Source: Adiantum capillus-veneris
Lineage: Eukaryota > Streptophyta > Polypodiopsida > Polypodiales > Pteridaceae
Reading direction: 5' to 3'
DNA length: 64,000 nucleotides
Assembly (NCBI GenBank): GCA_014529385.2
Contig: CM043961.1
Coordinates: 11,702,478 to 11,766,477, forward strand
The position numbers and the translations under genes were made by a program. The notes below the pieces were generated by a model, which ran no database searches, was not told where the DNA came from, and saw nothing but the letters and a program-made list of their open reading frames with translations. How positions within the stretch are numbered: position 1 is the first letter of the stretch; every line of letters begins with the position of its first letter. Shown piece after piece: positions 60,854 through 64,000 of this stretch.

Positions 60854-63160
60854 ATGGCTGACAATAATCAAGAGAGTAGAATGAACATTGATAGCTTTGA
60901 TTTTGCACATGAAGGTGCTAATGATGATGCTCCCATGTTTGTGAATTATCTTGTGACTAGGTTGCAACAAGCTATGGGCAACCCTACCTTGCAAGCCGAA
61001 GTTACTCAACAACTTCGTGCCTATGGAATTTCCCTTCCTCTCCAAGAGGAGAGAGAGCTTAGGAGGCCTCTTGAAGAGACCCCCAAAAGAAGACTCTCTC
61101 CCATTCGAGAGGAGGAATCCAAAGAGAAAGAAAGCAATGAAAGTCTAAGTTCTTCTGAAGATGTGGCTCCACGAAGAAGGCGGTCTAGACGATCGCCTAC
61201 TCCTCCCAAGAGGAAAAGAGCAACCCATAGTCCTTCTCCTCATCACTCTGAAAGGCAAGAGAGGAAACAAAGGAAGAAAAGGGCTAGGAAGAGGTCACCC
61301 TCTTCTCCTTCTTCTTCACCTTCCTTCTCTTCCGATGAAAGTTATGGCTATTCTCCTAGAGAATACAAGAGGGGAGGACATCGCAAATCATTTCCTGCAT
61401 GGCGAAGGTCACAAAAGCTAAAGAAGTTCATGGAGGGAGGAAAGAGTATCTCTTTTCTCACCTACGATGGCACCTTTGGTGCTACCGACAAAGTGTTGGC
61501 CTTCATCCAGCAATTTGATGCGGCCTTTGGGGACGAGGGCTTCACAGAGTCCTCCAAGCTACGCCATGTAGCTATGCACTTCCAAAAATCAGCTCGTCAA
61601 TGGTGGGCTAGCCTTCGTGGCAATGGCGAAGCCCCAAAGACATGGAAAACTCTACGAGTTTCCATCATGAAGCAATTTCTTCCAAGCGATACTAAAGATA
61701 AAGTTCTTACCGAATGGCGCGGCTTGAAGCTCCTCTCTCATGAGTCTATCAACAAGTATGTAGATAAGTTTTGGGATTTACATCTCAAAGCTACTGTCTT
61801 TCAAAAGATAGACTTTGTCGAGCAAAGACAACAATTCTGTGCGAGATTACCTGAAGAGATGGCCAAATATATCAACTCTCAACGGCCCGATACTATTACC
61901 GAAGTAATCCACCACACCATGGTTGCTTCACGCATCAATTTCCATCAAGGGGCTAGACGTAATGTCAAGCCCATGGAAAACAAAGATAAAAATGATGCAA
62001 AGGGAAAATCCAATGCTCAAAATAATTCCCAAGGCACTTCCAACAACAACAACAACAATCGGTCCAAGGAGAAGGGAGTTTACAAAGGTAAAAACAAACT
62101 CTCTCCTGAAGAGCTTGAAGCTTTTCGCAAGGACCATAAGTGTTTCAAGTGTGGGGAGCAAGGACATGGCTATCGTTCTTGCCCCAAGAAGAATACTCGC
62201 AATGAGACTCCTAGGGCTTCCACCATCGAAGCTCCAAAAGAGGATGCTCATTGCAAAGGATCATCACTCTCCTATGCTTGGGGAAAGGTAAGAGAGCATG
62301 ATGCCTTCATCTTGTTTGACCCTGGCTCTACTCTCAACTTCATATCAATAGAGTTGGCCACCAAGTTGGGCATTCAAGCTTTTGAGATGGGAGATATAGT
62401 AACAGCTGATGCAGCTTTCAAGGGACAACAAGCCTCCGTTACTCCCTTGATTGGGAAGTTGAGGCTTCATGTCCAAAGCTATGTCGATAAAGAAGACTTC
62501 TTCATCTCTCCCCTCCAACATCAGGATGTTATCCTAGGGGCACCATGGTTTGATCGCATGGCTGCCAACATGAAGTTCCCTGAAAGGAGAATTTACTTCA
62601 CCTACAGGGGAAAGAACATGTATATAGATGCTAGTGAGCGTGGTCGCACTATTCCACTTGTAAATCCTCTTTCTTTTGATAAATCAATGAAGAGCTCAGT
62701 TTCTGCGTACATGATTTATGTCAAAGAGTCTCTAAAAGCTAATAATGTTTCATCAAATGAAAATGATAGGAATCAAGAAGAGTTAGACTTGTCTACTTTT
62801 CTAAAAGGATTCCAAGATGTGTTCATCGATGATATCCCTATGGACCTACCTCCAAAACGAGGGGATGATGACCATCGTATTGAGCTCCTTCCAGGAAGCT
62901 CACCGCCTAACAAACCTCCTTATCGAGTCTCACAAGCTCAACAAGAGGAGATCATGAGGCAAGTACAAGAGCTGGTAGACAAAGGGATGGTGAGGCCTAG
63001 TTCCTCTCCCTTTTGTTCTCCAGTCCTTTTAGTGCAAAAGAAAGATGGTACATACCGTATGTGTGTGGACTATCGAGCACTAAACCATATCACTATCAAA
63101 AACAGATTTCCCGTACCTCGGGTAGAAGATCTGTTTGATAAGCTACAAGGCTCTACCTAG
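60854..63160 (+). pseudogene. gag-pol: element 3 gag-protease-RT start, RS-rich N-terminus
   Basis: 768 codons from ATG 60854. Residues ~70-185 are rich in RS, SP and KR ([16 protein letters not shown]), unlike a usual Gag. The Gag core is ~200-370 ([50 protein letters not shown]). Zinc knuckle [14 protein letters not shown] near 434. Protease motif [11 protein letters not shown] (DPGS instead of DSGA) near 495, with [11 protein letters not shown] at its end. RT begins with [17 protein letters not shown] and [11 protein letters not shown]. The frame ends where [11 protein letters not shown] is expected: a single TAC-to-TAG type change gives a stop at 63158-63160. Confidence 0.9.
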
Positions 63161-64000
63161 TTCAGTAGGATTGACCTTAAGAGTGGCTATCATCAAATAA
63201 GGATAGTGGATGAGGATATCTTAAAGACCGCGTTTCGCACAACATTTGGTCTTTATGAATATCTAGTCATGCCTTTTGGCTTGACTAATGCACCAGCTAC
63301 GTTCAATCGTTTGATGGAGAAAATTTTTAGACCATATTGAAAATTCACTGGAGTGTTCTTAGATGATATCATCATCTACTCCAAGTCTTTGGAGGAACAT
63401 AAGCAACATCTCCAAGTGATTTTTCAAGCCTTGAGGGAAAACAAACTTTTTCTCAACCAAAAGAAAAGTGAATTCTTCCTTCAAGAGATTCAATATCTAG
63501 GCCATATTATCTCTCACGATGGTATTCGTATGGATCCATCAAAGTTAGAGGTAATAAAATCATGGCCTAACCCAAGGAATCTACATGAGCTAAGAAGCTT
63601 TATTGGTATGTGTGCATACTATAGACGCTTCATAGCAAAATTCTCTCAAGTAGCAGGACCACTACACGACTTAACCAAGAAGAACGTTAAGTTTGTATGG
63701 ACTGCTAAGGAGCAAAATGCTTTTGAAAAACTCAAAGAGAAGCTTACTTCCCAACCAGTCCTCGTGCTTCCGGATCTCTCAAAGCCATTTGAGGTCCAAT
63801 GTGATGCTTGTGGTGATTGCCTTGGAGCGGTTTTGCTTCAAGAAGGGCATGCCATAGCATATGAGAGCCGAAGGCTCAATGGTGATGAACGAGTCTTGGG
63901 CATTTATGAGAAAGAGCTTTTAGCTATTCTACATGCCCTAGACACATGGAAGCACTACCTATTGGGGACTCCATTTATCCTACAAACCGACCACCAAAGT
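63161..64000 (+). pseudogene. pol: element 3 RT core and RNase H, continuing
   Basis: Same frame after the stop: [34 protein letters not shown], then a TGA at 63338-63340. Next come the catalytic FLDD (VFLDDIIIYS), the thumb (QYLGHIISHDGIRMDPSKL, MCAYYRRFIAKFS) and RNase H starting FEVQCDACGDCLGAVLLQ, with ILQTDHQS at the window edge. It is close to element 2 in sequence. Confidence 0.9.

Larger units (their letters stand above)
58813..64000 (+). mobile_element. element 3: chromovirus-type Ty3/gypsy, runs off the right edge
   Basis: 5' LTR 58813-60438, iMet primer site at 60440, gag-pol from 60854. The window ends in RNase H, so integrase, 3' LTR and target duplication are outside. Two stops in RT (63158 and 63338) show that this copy is defective as it stands. 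Confidence 0.9.

Overview
The window is nuclear DNA of a land plant with a large, repeat-rich genome. I favour a fern or fern-like lineage, but this is inference. The grounds are several families of Ty3/gypsy retrotransposons nested in one another, very long CT/GA tracts, decayed CACTA and other DNA-transposon pieces, and fragments of PLS-type pentatricopeptide-repeat (PPR) genes. No intact host gene, rRNA, functional tRNA or CRISPR array was found. Essentially everything that can be identified is mobile-element DNA in some state of decay.

Layout. 1-2784: 5' end of a CACTA-type DNA transposon on the minus strand. It has a CACTACAAGA terminus at 2784, hairpin-forming subterminal repeats, a captured heavy-metal-binding (HMA/HIPP-like) gene fragment and a possible transposase N-terminus. 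2785-5895: AT-rich DNA with no gene I recognise. 5896-25609: a 19.7-kb LTR retrotransposon (element 1, plus strand) with ~0.93-kb LTRs and a tRNA-Asp-like primer site. Its order is gag, protease, RT, RNase H, an integrase with a duplicated zinc-binding module, a second protease-like domain, a basic W-P repeat protein, a block of 285-bp tandem repeats and a >1100-codon extra ORF. A 24-bp palindrome recurs eight times in its two non-coding blocks. 25610-29655: SSR and non-coding DNA. 29656-31021: minus-strand gag remnant. 31142-38104: a decayed two-gene DNA transposon with convergent genes. The plus gene is RING-like/coiled-coil and the minus gene is a DDE-type transposase. Each has an intron filled with AAGTGCTT/AAGCACTT arrays.

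38780-43235: minus-strand gag, 1.8-kb leader, primer site and LTR end of a relative of element 1. Its leader also carries palindromes about 285 bp apart, but of a different sequence. 43236-48751: a short-LTR (~160 bp) element flanked by a perfect 5-bp target duplication, nested in that LTR. 48757-50867: LINE zinc-finger remnant, CT tract and a SINE-like tRNA head. 50868-52200 and 57735-58450: minus-strand PPR fragments, split by a chromovirus (element 2, 52522-57735) whose 5' LTR is fused straight to RT. 58813-64000: a chromovirus (element 3) with a 1.6-kb LTR, initiator-Met-tRNA primer site and an RS-rich gag-pol, running off the right edge.

Within each retroelement the parts work as a unit: LTR promoter, tRNA-primed reverse transcription, Gag particle, then integrase. 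All copies carry stops or frameshifts. Several frameshifts are explained by small tandem duplications (43, 13 and 44 bp).
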